From the NCBI GenBank assembly GCA_021018995.1, contig CM037585.1:66900646-66964645 (forward strand): DNA of 64,000 bases. The letters run 5' to 3'. Below the pieces are notes generated by a model, which was given only the letters and a program-made list of their open reading frames with translations, was not told the origin of the DNA and did no database searches. This stretch comes from Chloranthus sessilifolius (lineage: Eukaryota > Streptophyta > Magnoliopsida > Chloranthales > Chloranthaceae). Shown in pieces: positions 53,923 to 63,151 of the stretch. The translations under genes were made by a program, and so were the position numbers. Within the stretch, counting starts at the first letter, position 1; each line of letters starts with the position of its first letter.

Positions 53923-55561
53923 GAAAAATTAAAACAACTACTTCTAAGAATTGAAATGCCACTTTCGTAGGGAGCACGAATACATTTAGCATATGTACCA
54001 AGCCTTTTAAACTCTTAGGTGATCCCTAGTGGAGGAGTGGAGTCTCCTAAAGGTTTTCAGTGAAGATACCCACAAACTTCTCAATGAAACAGTTAACAAA
54101 GGTGCAACATTCTTAGGTCAGCTGTCAAGAAACAGAGCATCAGTTCACCTTTGATTCAATAAAAATGTGAGGCATTTGGACATGAAAAGCACAAATATTT
54201 AATCATCACAAACTCTACCTGAGTGCACAACATTTCCAATTAGCTCACAATAAGGGAGACAACACATGTATATCACCACTGAGCTCATTATTAATTCAAA
54301 AATTAGGTTATAGGCTATGCCTAATACATTCAACATCAGACCCAATGCTCACCAGGGCATACTCTCACAAGGGACCTTGAGGGTTTCATTTTTACTCAAG
54401 CTCAAGAGCAGTTACAGCCCCCAAAGGGGTCTGTAAGCTTGATCATAGGCAAAGCATCTAAGTCCTGGCATCATTGGCAGGTCCTCACCAAAGATTGGAC
54501 AACTCCTTGTCTCTTCATGATAACTCATTTAACTTTGGATCACAAGGTCTTTAGCTGGGTTGTAATGTGGCTTATGAATTGGGTTATAAAGAATGTAAGG
54601 TTGAAAAGGGATTCAAAGTTGAGAAATCAGTAAGTGAAGGAGGTGATTCATGACTTCACCTCTTTGTAGTTCAGTCCCTTTCATTTTGTTTCAAAATTTT
54701 CAGACTTGAAGTGGCTAGCTTCTCCTCTTCATTATGATTTTTCCAATGAACCGTTCCTCTTGACTCCTCTCTCACTCCTCTTCATTATTGTTTTTCTTTT
54801 TTTTTCTTTCATTTTTCTTTTTGTTTGTATTTTTATTTTTTGTGTTTGTGACTTGCCATCTCTTTCCTCAGCTGCTACACTGCTCAACTTTAGGTATCTC
54901 TTCTCCATTCACCCAATGTTGATAATAACTTATCCATCTTCAGCTCCTTCTCCTTTACTTTACCTTCTGAATTCTCAGAGTGAGGGTAGGTTTGAGTTAG
55001 GTCCATAGGTTCAGGTGCAAGTACTCAAGTGTATTTTGAAAAAAATTGGAAATGAAGGCTCAATAGGTGTGTGCACAAAGGCAGTTGATTAGGATTTGGT
55101 CTGTTTAAGCTCAAATTGTCCAAGAGAAGGCCTTGATCCTTTCCTAGGTTTCATGAGTGTTGTCAGTTGTTTTAACTTGGAGGTGCCTAGCTTTTAGTGA
55201 GGGCATTGCCTCAGCCAGTCCTTAGAGCTAGAAGAATTGCCTCAGTCACTCCTCAAAGGAAAGAAATTTTTTTTTTGTAGGCCCAACTCTCACTGGTTAT
55301 GGTCTTAAACTTTTAAGTATGCCCTTACCTTTTTCTCTCTTTAATGCTTCACTCAATACTGATACAGGTATGTTTACTTCCTGTACACATCATGGAAAAG
55401 TTCAAATTTAAAAGCTTGTAATGCCTAAAGGTCTACCAAATTTTAAATTTCTCATTTTTCTAATGATCCTTAGGTGAACATGGTTCTGTTTCTGTCTTAC
55501 TTGAATCTGCTGCACTTAAGTTAACTATTTCATTAGCAGAACCTGCCACACCCCCAAGCCT
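53923..55561 (-). other. Conserved 3' noncoding block of element H
   Basis: Minus-strand counterpart of the blocks in A-D: GCTCTTGAGCTTGAG (about 54400), the TCATGAAGAGACAAGGAG region (about 54510), GTGAGAGTTGGGCC (about 55290), and the internal PPT-like TAGGCTTGGGGGTGTGGCA (55562-55544) preceded by GAGGACACTGCTCCTCA. The three-way fold is at 54009-54056 (outer stem and second hairpin each with a mismatch). Confidence 0.65.
54009..54056 (-). other. Predicted three-way RNA fold (H)
   Basis: AGGAG-ACTCCA-CTCCT is intact; the outer stem AAACCT/GAGTTT and second hairpin CTAGG/CCTAA are weakened. Confidence 0.4.
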
Positions 55562-55915
55562 ATGAGGAGCAGTGTCCTCACTGATTCAAAGGTGAGATGT
55601 GCAGCAGGTATAAAACCTAGAAATTAACAAAACAAAAACTACAAAAGAGAAAAAAGAACACACAAAAATGAACAAGGAATTACGCACATGTATAAGCAAA
55701 ATAGTGATAGATTGTCGACAAAAGAGATTTTATTATAGATACAAAAGCAAACACAATACAAAATATAGAAAATTATAAACCTAAGAACAATCTAAGCAAA
55801 GCATCCTGTCAAACAAAATGGTTCTTCCTCCTGGCTCAGGGATGCCCTCAACCTACTGTGGAAGAGGAATTGTAAGCTAGGAGGAGGTGGAAGACAAGGA
55901 TCATGGAGATGGGTA

Positions 55916-56149
55916 TTAAGCAACTGGTGAGGGGTTTGAAGAAGATGGTGGGGGAGATGCCGGTGGTTCGGTTTTTTACTTCTTCTTCTTTCCCTTCTCC
56001 TTTTTCTTCTCCTCTTTGGCCAGGATCCTCTGGACCTCTTCGTACTCATCCCAAAGAAATTATAGTGGGTCCGGCTCCTTAGGTGGTGGGAGGTCCAACC
56101 ACATTGGATAAAATTTGTTTGGGAACTTGGTGGGTTTGTCATCCGCCAT
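55916..56149 (-). pseudogene. Small Lys-rich accessory 3' ORF (H copy), interrupted by a conserved TAA
   Basis: Minus strand from ATG 56149: MADDKPTKFPNKFYPMWLDL, PPPKEPDPL, then TAA (56062-56060) and, in the same frame, FLWDEYEEVQRILAKEE, a Lys-rich run, a second stop, and TEPPASPPPSSSNPSPVA before the final TAA at 55916. It matches the B copy (4041-4310) including the first stop. It is preceded by a TATA box (56224-56217) and a TCGCG-type cluster. No homology recognised outside this family. Confidence 0.5.
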
Positions 56150-56216
56150 TGTTGTGAGTAAGGAGGGACTACTAAGGTTAGAGGAGAATGGGTGAGATGA
56201 AAATGAACTGTCTGTG

Positions 56217-56720
56217 TATTTAAAGTACTTGGATGGTGGAATACGGATGGGCACATTAGCTTTCATCTCTTTCCGAGCATGACAATAAATTGTGATTATT
56301 CTAGGAATGATAAATCGCACAACCTATTTAGGGAATGAGGGCTCACAATAAATGGTGGTCTAATTTTGGCATTGGGAATTAAGGCAATCCCGTGTTTCAC
56401 AGAGTTTTCCTAAGTGCTCGCGAAGTAGAATTCTCGAGCAGTACAGATGTACCTCGGCAAGAAGGATAATCACGCAGAAGCAAATAGCTCCGCAAGTACA
56501 AAATCAAAAACATTGTGTGCCTCACGAAGTTATTTCACGGAGTAGACGTTGGGATTGAGCACGCGAAGTCATCTTTCATTTCTCGCGCAGCTTAGCTGGG
56601 GATCTCTGTGAAGAACATCCATTCGGAGTTTCAAAGGTCTCACAAAATAGAATGTTTTGAAATTTACAATTCACGCCCCTATGACTCTGCAAGAAAGTGG
56701 TGAAATGGTCTGCGACAATG
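56217..56720 (-). promoter_or_regulatory. Internal promoter of H: TCGCG-type cluster and TATA before the small ORF
   Basis: Minus-strand motif variants between 56720 and 56385 (GCTGCGCGAGAAATG, GACTTCGCGTGCTC, AACTTCGTGAGG, CTTGCGGAGC, CTGCGTGATTATCC, CTTCGCGAGCAC). TATA CTTTAAATACA is at about 56224-56217, then a pyrimidine-rich leader with CTAACCTTAGTAGTCCC shared with B, and ATG 56149. Confidence 0.6.
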
Positions 56721-57164
56721 AAAATTAGGCCATTCAACCCCACGAGAAACCAACAGTCAATCTCTTTACACCATTTGTGCTTAGGCCTGTGCTTGCACAA
56801 TGTCTTGCACCCATTCAGGGGTCATCAGCACCAACCCTTCACATGTATTCCTTTTCCAAATGATAATAACCTCCCTAATACTAGCATAGGCATAGCAAAA
56901 ATTTCAAATGATAAAGGACCTTGATGAAAACAGATACTAAATAATTACAGTGCTAGTACTTTGCTCACACTTCAGAAAGAAGTATCATACATCTCCCATG
57001 TTACTGACAAAAATGAATAATACTAAGACTAAAACCTATAAAGTGATTGAAAATAAACAAGCACATAGAACAGAATAGAACAAACACACAAAACAGATAT
57101 GGCACACATAATACAAAGCTGTCGATCACTAATCGGTGGGAGGTTCATGTAGGTGAATGGTCTA

Positions 57165-57530
57165 AGGAAGCTCCACTGATTGTTCTACACAAATCTTGAG
57201 CCTCTGACCATTTACTTTCATGATCAGATCAGACTTTGGGTCCAAGATCTCCATAGCACCAGATGGGGAGGCTTTGATGACAGTATAAGGTCCATCACAT
57301 CTAGATTTTAGCTTCCCTAGAAAGAATTTAAGTCTGGAGTTAAAAAGCCAAACCTTGGTGCTAGAAATGAAGTCCTTCCTTAACAGCTTCTTGTCAAAGA
57401 ATGATTTTGATCTCTCTTTGTACATTGTGGCATTGGCATAGGCTTCTAGCTTCATTTCATCAAGTTCTGCCATTTGCAACTTCCTGTGAGAACCATCAGC
57501 AGTTAGATCTATATTCGTTGCCTTGATAGC
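57165..57530 (-). pseudogene. Integrase C-terminus of H (cut by E)
   Basis: Open minus-strand frame: LTADGSHRKLQMAELDEMKL, EAYANATMYKERSKSFFDKK, KVWLFNSRLKFFLGKLKSRC, GPYTVIKASPSGAMEILDPK, IMKVNGQRLKICVEQSVELP. The same segments occur in D at 45440-45790. Upstream it is interrupted at 57530 by the LTR of E; the open frame running further into the LTR is accidental. Confidence 0.9.
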
Positions 57531-57769
57531 TGTTAAGACCTGAAAGTAGCACTTTTCACCCCATAATTTAATCTCTGTTAGACCCTCAATCATTTAATAA
57601 ATGTGTTTTAAGTCTATCCTATAGGTAATAAGCAGAAGCTACAAATAAGCCCCTAACCATGACAAGAAGCCTACTATTGCTCCAAAAGTCCCTCAGAAGA
57701 AAGGAGGTTGAACCCAAACGAAGAGTTGGCTGCAGCATAGGCACAGCAAAGCAGAAAAATGTCAAGAAG

Positions 57770-58527
57770 AATGCCTCGCGCAGATGTCGCAGGGCTCAAT
57801 TGAACTAGAAAAAATGCGTACGCAGTTGTCGCAGACTTTTGAAGGGAGCACAACAACTGGTCGCGCCGTTCGCGCGCAGGTGGATGTCCGCAGGGAGTAA
57901 AAAGCATACTTCTCGTGGTTCTCGTGAGGTTCAGTCTTAAGCGCTTGCGAAGCACTCGTGCAGTCTCGCACAGCTCAAGAGATGAGTCTTCAACCTTTGC
58001 GCAATTCACTCAATAGAGAGAGCTCCAGGAATTCTAGCGCGCAGCTGTCGCGCAGTGGCCGCGGGACACATACTTTCAAGGAACTGCTCGCGCGATCCAG
58101 AAACCCATGTACATTATTTTCTTTGCGAGGATCACCGCAGGATTCATCAAGGAATGAACTGAGTGCGAAATTCTCGTGCCATTCAAATGGAAATACCAAT
58201 CCCGTGACGACCAGAGCATCCCCGTGATGACCAAAGTCCCAACCTCGCGACTGCAAGAGCTTCAAGTCCAAGCAACCCCACGACACCAATTTAATCACGC
58301 GATAAGACTTGGAATGCTTTTCTACCTAGCGAGGCTCAGGTTCTTAACTTCTCCCCACTTTTGCAGGGGCAATCTGGGAACTTTCAACAATTAAGACACG
58401 CACTCCAATGCTCCAATCTTCGTGCACACACCCTGAGGCATCCAAGGGACAAGAATGGGCCACAATTGCATTAATGAAATTTGGGTTTTCGTAACCCTAA
58501 TTCACAAAGAGCCGACTGCTATATAAT
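57770..58527 (+). promoter_or_regulatory. U3 promoter of E with reiterated TCGCG-type motif
   Basis: CpG-rich cluster with CCTCGCGCAGATG (57774), GGTCGCGCCG, TTCGCGCGCAGG (57868), TAGCGCGCAGCTGTCGCGC (58035), GCTCGCGCGATCC (58087), CCTCGCGACTGC (58243), ATCACGCGATAAG (58294). TATA at 58520-58527. Confidence 0.65.
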
Positions 58528-59023
58528 CCTAAGCCTAGCGTAGGTTTGGAGGACCTTTTAGACTTGGACTTGACTTCTGTACTCCTTGAAATCGACAGTA
58601 GAATTACAGAAGGCGAAGGTTAGGGTTTAGGAGTTTTCTTTTTCCTTTTTCCTTCTCTCCATAGTCCAGCACTTGCTGGCTATGCCTTTGTATGATTATT
58701 TGGTATAGTTTTCTGGAGTTTTGTAATAGGATCTATTACATGTATGGGATTGGAGTTTTGTGAGTTGTTCTATGCAAGGCTGCTGCCTCGAGATCCTCCA
58801 TTGCTAAGTTGTATTGTAAGCAATGGAGGATTGTCTTTAAGGCTTTACTTAGATCCAAGTGACCTGTGTGTCCAGGTTAGGCACATTGCAGGCCTAGCCC
58901 CACCATAGGACCCACTAAATCTGAATTCCCATGGGAGCTTGAGCTGGTAGCCTTGTGAACATGGTGGCAACAGCAATGTTCTTATTCTGACTTAGATCTC
59001 TGTGAGGAGGATATCCTCTGTGG

Positions 59024-59055
59024 ATAGTCTGTGATCATTCAAGTGGATAGATTAT
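59024..59055 (+). other. Conserved bulged leader hairpin, copy 1 (E)
   Basis: ATAGTCTGT/ATAGATTAT with G-T pairs, GA bulge, TCA/TGG, loop TTCAAG. Confidence 0.55.
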
Positions 59056-59451
59056 AGCCCTAGGGTGAGGCCAATCCACAGATCTAAGACAGAATCTTCT
59101 TCTCTGCACTTGTGCTTGTAGCCTTGTGAGAGATTGTGCAGAGACAGACTCCCCTGTATTTGTATAGACCCACCATCAGATGGTAGATCTGATCTGCCTG
59201 TAGAGATTGTAGGCTTGTGACTGAATCACTGTTGTCTTTCTAAAGTAGTGAACAGCTAAGCTTAAATGCTAGTACTCAAACTCTTGCTGGTTCTGTGTGT
59301 CCAGGCTACTGCACATTGTAGGCCTAGCCCCACACACCGAGCTTTAGAGGTTGAGGTTCCTACGGATTCTTGAGCTTGTAGCCTGGATGAAGTAGTGCCT
59401 ATAATGATAAACTTGTTTTGACCCATCTCTTGATTGTGGTTCCGCTATTGG

Positions 59452-59483
59452 ATAGTCTGTGACCATTCAAGTGGACAGGTTAT
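59452..59483 (+). other. Conserved bulged leader hairpin, copy 2 (E)
   Basis: ATAGTCTGT/ACAGGTTAT with two G-T pairs, GA bulge, CCA/TGG, loop TTCAAG. Confidence 0.6.
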
Positions 59484-59996
59484 AGCCATAAGGGATTGGA
59501 TCATGGCACAGGAGTGAGTTGGATCCCTTCTCATCTTTGGTGATAATGTAGCCATTGGACAGGATTTCTGTAGCAGCAGATCTGAGTCTGAGTTATAAGA
59601 CCCATCAGATCTGTACCTAATAGCATACTTCTCCCCTTTTATATTTATTTTCTCACACTCCATCACTCTTCTCCACCCTTTCTATAGTTTAGGCATTAAG
59701 TGACCTTAGGATTTAGACTATAGTGACCATAAATCCCCTTCCATTTTGGATTGCTAGATCTATAGCCAGATCTGGAGGGCCTACTAAAGATAGCTCCCTT
59801 GGAGCTTTATATCAACTTTCCCTGTGGCACAAACTCTTACTTATCAAAACTTGCTACAACAGGCTCTGTATCTTGTAGGACTGTGTATTTTTAGGCTTGC
59901 TGCTCTTGTATTCATCTTTGATTTTCACCAACCCAATTCTTATCACCATCTCCAATAAAGTTAGTAGCAAGCACTTAAAATACCTCAACAAGTTTT

Positions 59997-60014
59997 TGGC
60001 GTTAGTGCCGGGAA
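59997..60014 (+). other. Primer binding site of E (degenerate tRNA-Asp type)
   Basis: TGGCGTTAGTGCCGGGAA, 6 bp after the LTR as in D. About 13 of 18 positions match the tRNA-Asp complement, so it is mutated or adapted to another tRNA. Confidence 0.6.
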
Positions 60015-60300
60015 ATCTTGATCTATTAGATTTTTGTATTCTTTACTCTTTGATAACTGTACTTGTGAATAATTGATACTGCTGATTTACATTTGGAATT
60101 TTTCTTGCAAATCTGGACAGCAGCAGAGAAGGAAAGTAGAACTGCACTGGGAGTCTAGCTACCTCTGTTTGCACTTCTCTAACCCTTAAAACTCAGTCTA
60201 TTTCTCCTTTGAAAATTCCATAGCAGTTGATTAGGGTAGTTGTAATTTTGTTAAGTGCAATGTGTGTGCAAGTAGTCTTCCCTGCTGTTGGTGCGTATGC

Positions 60301-62040
60301 ATGTTAGGAAGGAGATCCCTTAGTCCTACATCAGAGCCTCCTAACCCTGGGATAGAAAGGGGTAGAAGACCGAGAAGGCACAGACACACCACAGTCGAGC
60401 CCCCTATTGAAATTGAGACAACAGACATGGGTGAAGAGCAACCCAGAACATTGAAGGAATTAAATGCTCCTGATCATTACAATTCTCCATTCAGCATTCA
60501 ATTCTCAGATGTTCAGGGAAACTATGAGATTAAAACCTCCATCATCCAAATGCTTCCCTCTTTCCATGGGCTTAGCAAGGAAGACCCTTATAAGCACATT
60601 GACTAATTCTTAGCCCTATGCACGACATTCTCCATTACTAGTTTGGGACCAGAAGCCACTAGGTTAAGGCTTTTTCCTTTCTCCCTAAAGGACAGGACAA
60701 ACACCTGGTTGTCTACTCTCCCAAACAATAGTATCACTACTTGGAAAGACCTCCAGACAAGATTTCTGACCAAATTTTTTCCAGAGACCAAAATCAGCCA
60801 GTTGAGGAAAGCAATACTTGCTTTTGCCCAATTCCCAACTGAAGATTTTAACCAATCTTGGGAAAGATTTAAGGAGATGCTCAAACAATGTCCCCACCAC
60901 AAGATCTCAGAATGGCAGCTTGTCCAGAGCTTCTATAATGGGATTGATGAGAAAAGTAGAGACATGGTAGATGCCTCTTGTGGTGGAACGTACATGCATA
61001 AAATAGCTGATGAGGCATGGGACTTGTTCGAGGTTATCAGTGAAAATGCTTTCTAGAAGATGTCCACATCTAAAACTGTTCAAGAGCCTTCTCCTAAGCT
61101 GGGGCTTGCGGAAACCTCTAAAGGAAAGATGTATGAAGTTAGGGGAAATGATGACTTCAGAATACAGATGGCAATCTTTCGGATAAGTTTGATAAACTTT
61201 TAACTTTGGTGCAGCCCCGAATGGCTGCACAAGTGATGGAGGCATGTCTGATATGCCAATCTCCACAGCACACAGTGGAAGAGTGTCCATCTGCAGGTCA
61301 ATACCCTGAGTACGTGATGGAACAGGCTGCTGCTGCCCAATCATTTGGACAGTAATAATCTGGTGGCTACAACAAATAGTCATATGGATACCAACATCAA
61401 AATGCTGGTTACCAATGGAGAGACCACCCAAATATGAGGTGGAGACAAGACAAGTATATGCAGCCACAACAGATATTGGCCTTACCTCAAAGGCCACAGC
61501 AGCAGTTTAACCAGTGATATGCCCCAAGGTTAAATTTCCAACATCAGCAGCAGCCCCAGCAGTAAAATCAGTTGGTAGTTCCCCCACCTCAGCCCCGAAG
61601 TGCTTCTTTTGAGGACCAGGTTTTCACCCAATTGCAAAGCCTTGGACCTTTGAATTAGACTGTGACTTCTCACAGTCAAAGCATAAAGAAAATAGAAGAA
61701 CAGTTGGGCCAAATTGCCAATGCCTTGGCCAAAAGAGAAGAGGGCAGGTTGCCAAGCCAGCCAGTAGCCAACCCTAAGGGCCAATATTCGATTGGAGAAG
61801 GCTCCTCAAATTTTGAGGGGGCTAATGCCATCACAACCCTAAGTCTGGCAAGCTGGTAGACAACCAGGTGGGAAAGGAACAAGGAGAGGTCATTCCCAAA
61901 GAATTGTCGAGTGAAAGTGATAAGGACTTTGTTAGAGCACAGAGTTAAGAATTACCTGCTACCCTTCAACAAGGGAAAAATAAAGAGACTGTAGTTGAGC
62001 CTCAGCAGAAAATAAAAGAAAAAAACAAAAGTTCAGTCAT
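60301..62040 (+). pseudogene. gag of E, broken
   Basis: Start 60301 (MLGRRSLSPTSEPPNPG) by homology with D, although the frame is open from 60262. Capsid domain: NYEIKTSIIQMLPSFHGLSK, stop TAA at 60603, TRLRLFPFSLKDRTNTWLST, ISQLRKAILAFAQFPTEDFN, WERFKEMLKQCPHHKISEWQ, DMVDASCGGTYMHKIADEAW. Zinc knuckle CLICQSPQHTVEECP near 61243. Then Gln-rich sequence and IKKIEEQLGQIANALAKREE (61680). Stops at 61054, 61354, 61501, 61561 and more. Needed for particle formation; not functional here. Confidence 0.85.
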
Positions 62041-62262
62041 AGGCTTGCAGCTGAGGAACCAACAGTCCCTCAGCTGCCATTTCCTCAAGCTTTGAGTGGC
62101 CCTGTCCCTTTTGATAAGGGGAATACACAGATAGAGGAAATGATGGAGACCTTTAAGCAGGTAAAAATCAATTTACCCCTGCTTGATGCTATCCGACAGG
62201 TCTGAGCCAATGCAAAATTTCTGAAAGACCTTTGTACTCAGAAAAGGAAAGCTTGAGGCCAT

Positions 62263-62839
62263 TTGTCCAAAAAGGTCTTTGCAACTGATATAGTTAATTC
62301 TATATTAAGCATGACAATGCCTGAGAAGTTGCAAGACCCAGGGATACCCACTATTCCCTGTATAATTGGTGACCACACAATTGGAAGGACCATACAGACC
62401 TTTGCCGCCATAGGTGTGTATCTGACTAGGTTTGGGGAGCCAAAAACCCACCCCCATTGTGCTATTGATGGCTAATAGGTCTGAGAGGAGACCCATGGGA
62501 GTTTTCAAGGATGTCTTAGTAGGGGTAGACAAGTTCTTCTACCCTACAGACTTCCTTGTTTTGGGCATGGGCTGCAACAAGAGTACATCCCTGATACCTG
62601 TTATTTTGGGCAGACCATTCTTGGCCACTGCTAATGCATGCATTCAATGCAGGTCTGGGATCATGGTGGTAACTTTCGGACATATGAAAGTTGAGCTTAA
62701 TGTGTACAACAGTGCAAAGTACCCTCAGCTGGATAATGAGGAATGCTTTATAGTGGATGTACTAGAAGAAATTGTTGAAGAAGAACTGCCCACTCTACTA
62801 GAGTGGGGCAACATTATCACAAATTTAACTGAAGTTTAG
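62263..62839 (+). pseudogene. Protease region of E, active-site segment lost
   Basis: Starts SKKVFATDIVNSILSMTMPE, KLQDPGIPTIPCIIGDHTIG as in D, but the DLGASVNLLPYSVY segment is missing or scrambled (the frame reads RTIQTFAAIGVYLTRFGEP and ends at TAA 62473). The second half is in another frame: RPMGVFKDVLVGVDKFFYPT, LIPVILGRPFLATANACIQC. Without the catalytic Asp the protease cannot work. Confidence 0.8.
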
Positions 62840-62842
62840 AAC

Positions 62843-63151
62843 ATGGTAGAAGAAGGAAGCCCAGCTTTAATGCTAGAAGACATGTCCCCATTGAAGTCTT
62901 CAGTGGGCTCAGTGCAGCATTCTAGCTGGAAACCTACATTGCTGCCCCTTCCTCAAAGCAACAAAGCACAAATCCTGCCATCCATCCAACAAGCCCCTGA
63001 TCTGGAGCTCAAGAAGATTTCAGAGACATTGAAATATGCTTTCCTTGAGAAAGATGAAAAACTTTCTGTAATTATCTCCTCTTCTCTCACCAATGAGCAA
63101 GAGGAGGAATTGCTAACAGTTTCGAGGAAGCACAAGAAGGCAATTGGCTAG
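62843..63151 (+). pseudogene. Protease-RT linker of E
   Basis: Contains SSWKPTLLPLPQSNKAQ, DLELKKISETLKYAFLEKDE, VIISSSLTNEQEEELLTVS and HKKAIG followed by TAG (63149-63151), the same codon as the TAG of D at 43059. Confidence 0.75.

Larger units (their letters stand above)
36840..57530 (-). mobile_element. Element H: Athila-type retrotransposon (B/E/H family), split by D and E
   Basis: Minus-strand element. Order from its pol: integrase tail (57530-57165), motif cluster (56720-56385), TATA, small ORF (56149-55916), conserved noncoding block, PPT (53896-53885), 3' LTR (53884-52571 continued at 38217-36840). D sits inside the LTR and duplicates ACTAT. E sits inside the integrase. H itself lies in the RNase H of G; its LTR end TGTTATAATT starts at 36840. 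The rest of its pol, gag and 5' LTR lie beyond E, outside the window. Confidence 0.8.
57531..59990 (+). repeat. 5' LTR of element E
   Basis: TGTTAAGACCTGAAAGTAGC...AAAATACCTCAACA, 2460 bp. It contains the TCGCG-type cluster (57770-58330), TATA TATATAAT (58520-58527), a leader module repeated twice (about 58862-59060 and 59290-59490), and two bulged hairpins. Confidence 0.9.

Noticed and set aside
57531-57593. N-terminal extension of the integrase-tail frame of H into the LTR of E
   Set aside because: The frame happens to stay open over the insertion border; these residues come from LTR sequence.
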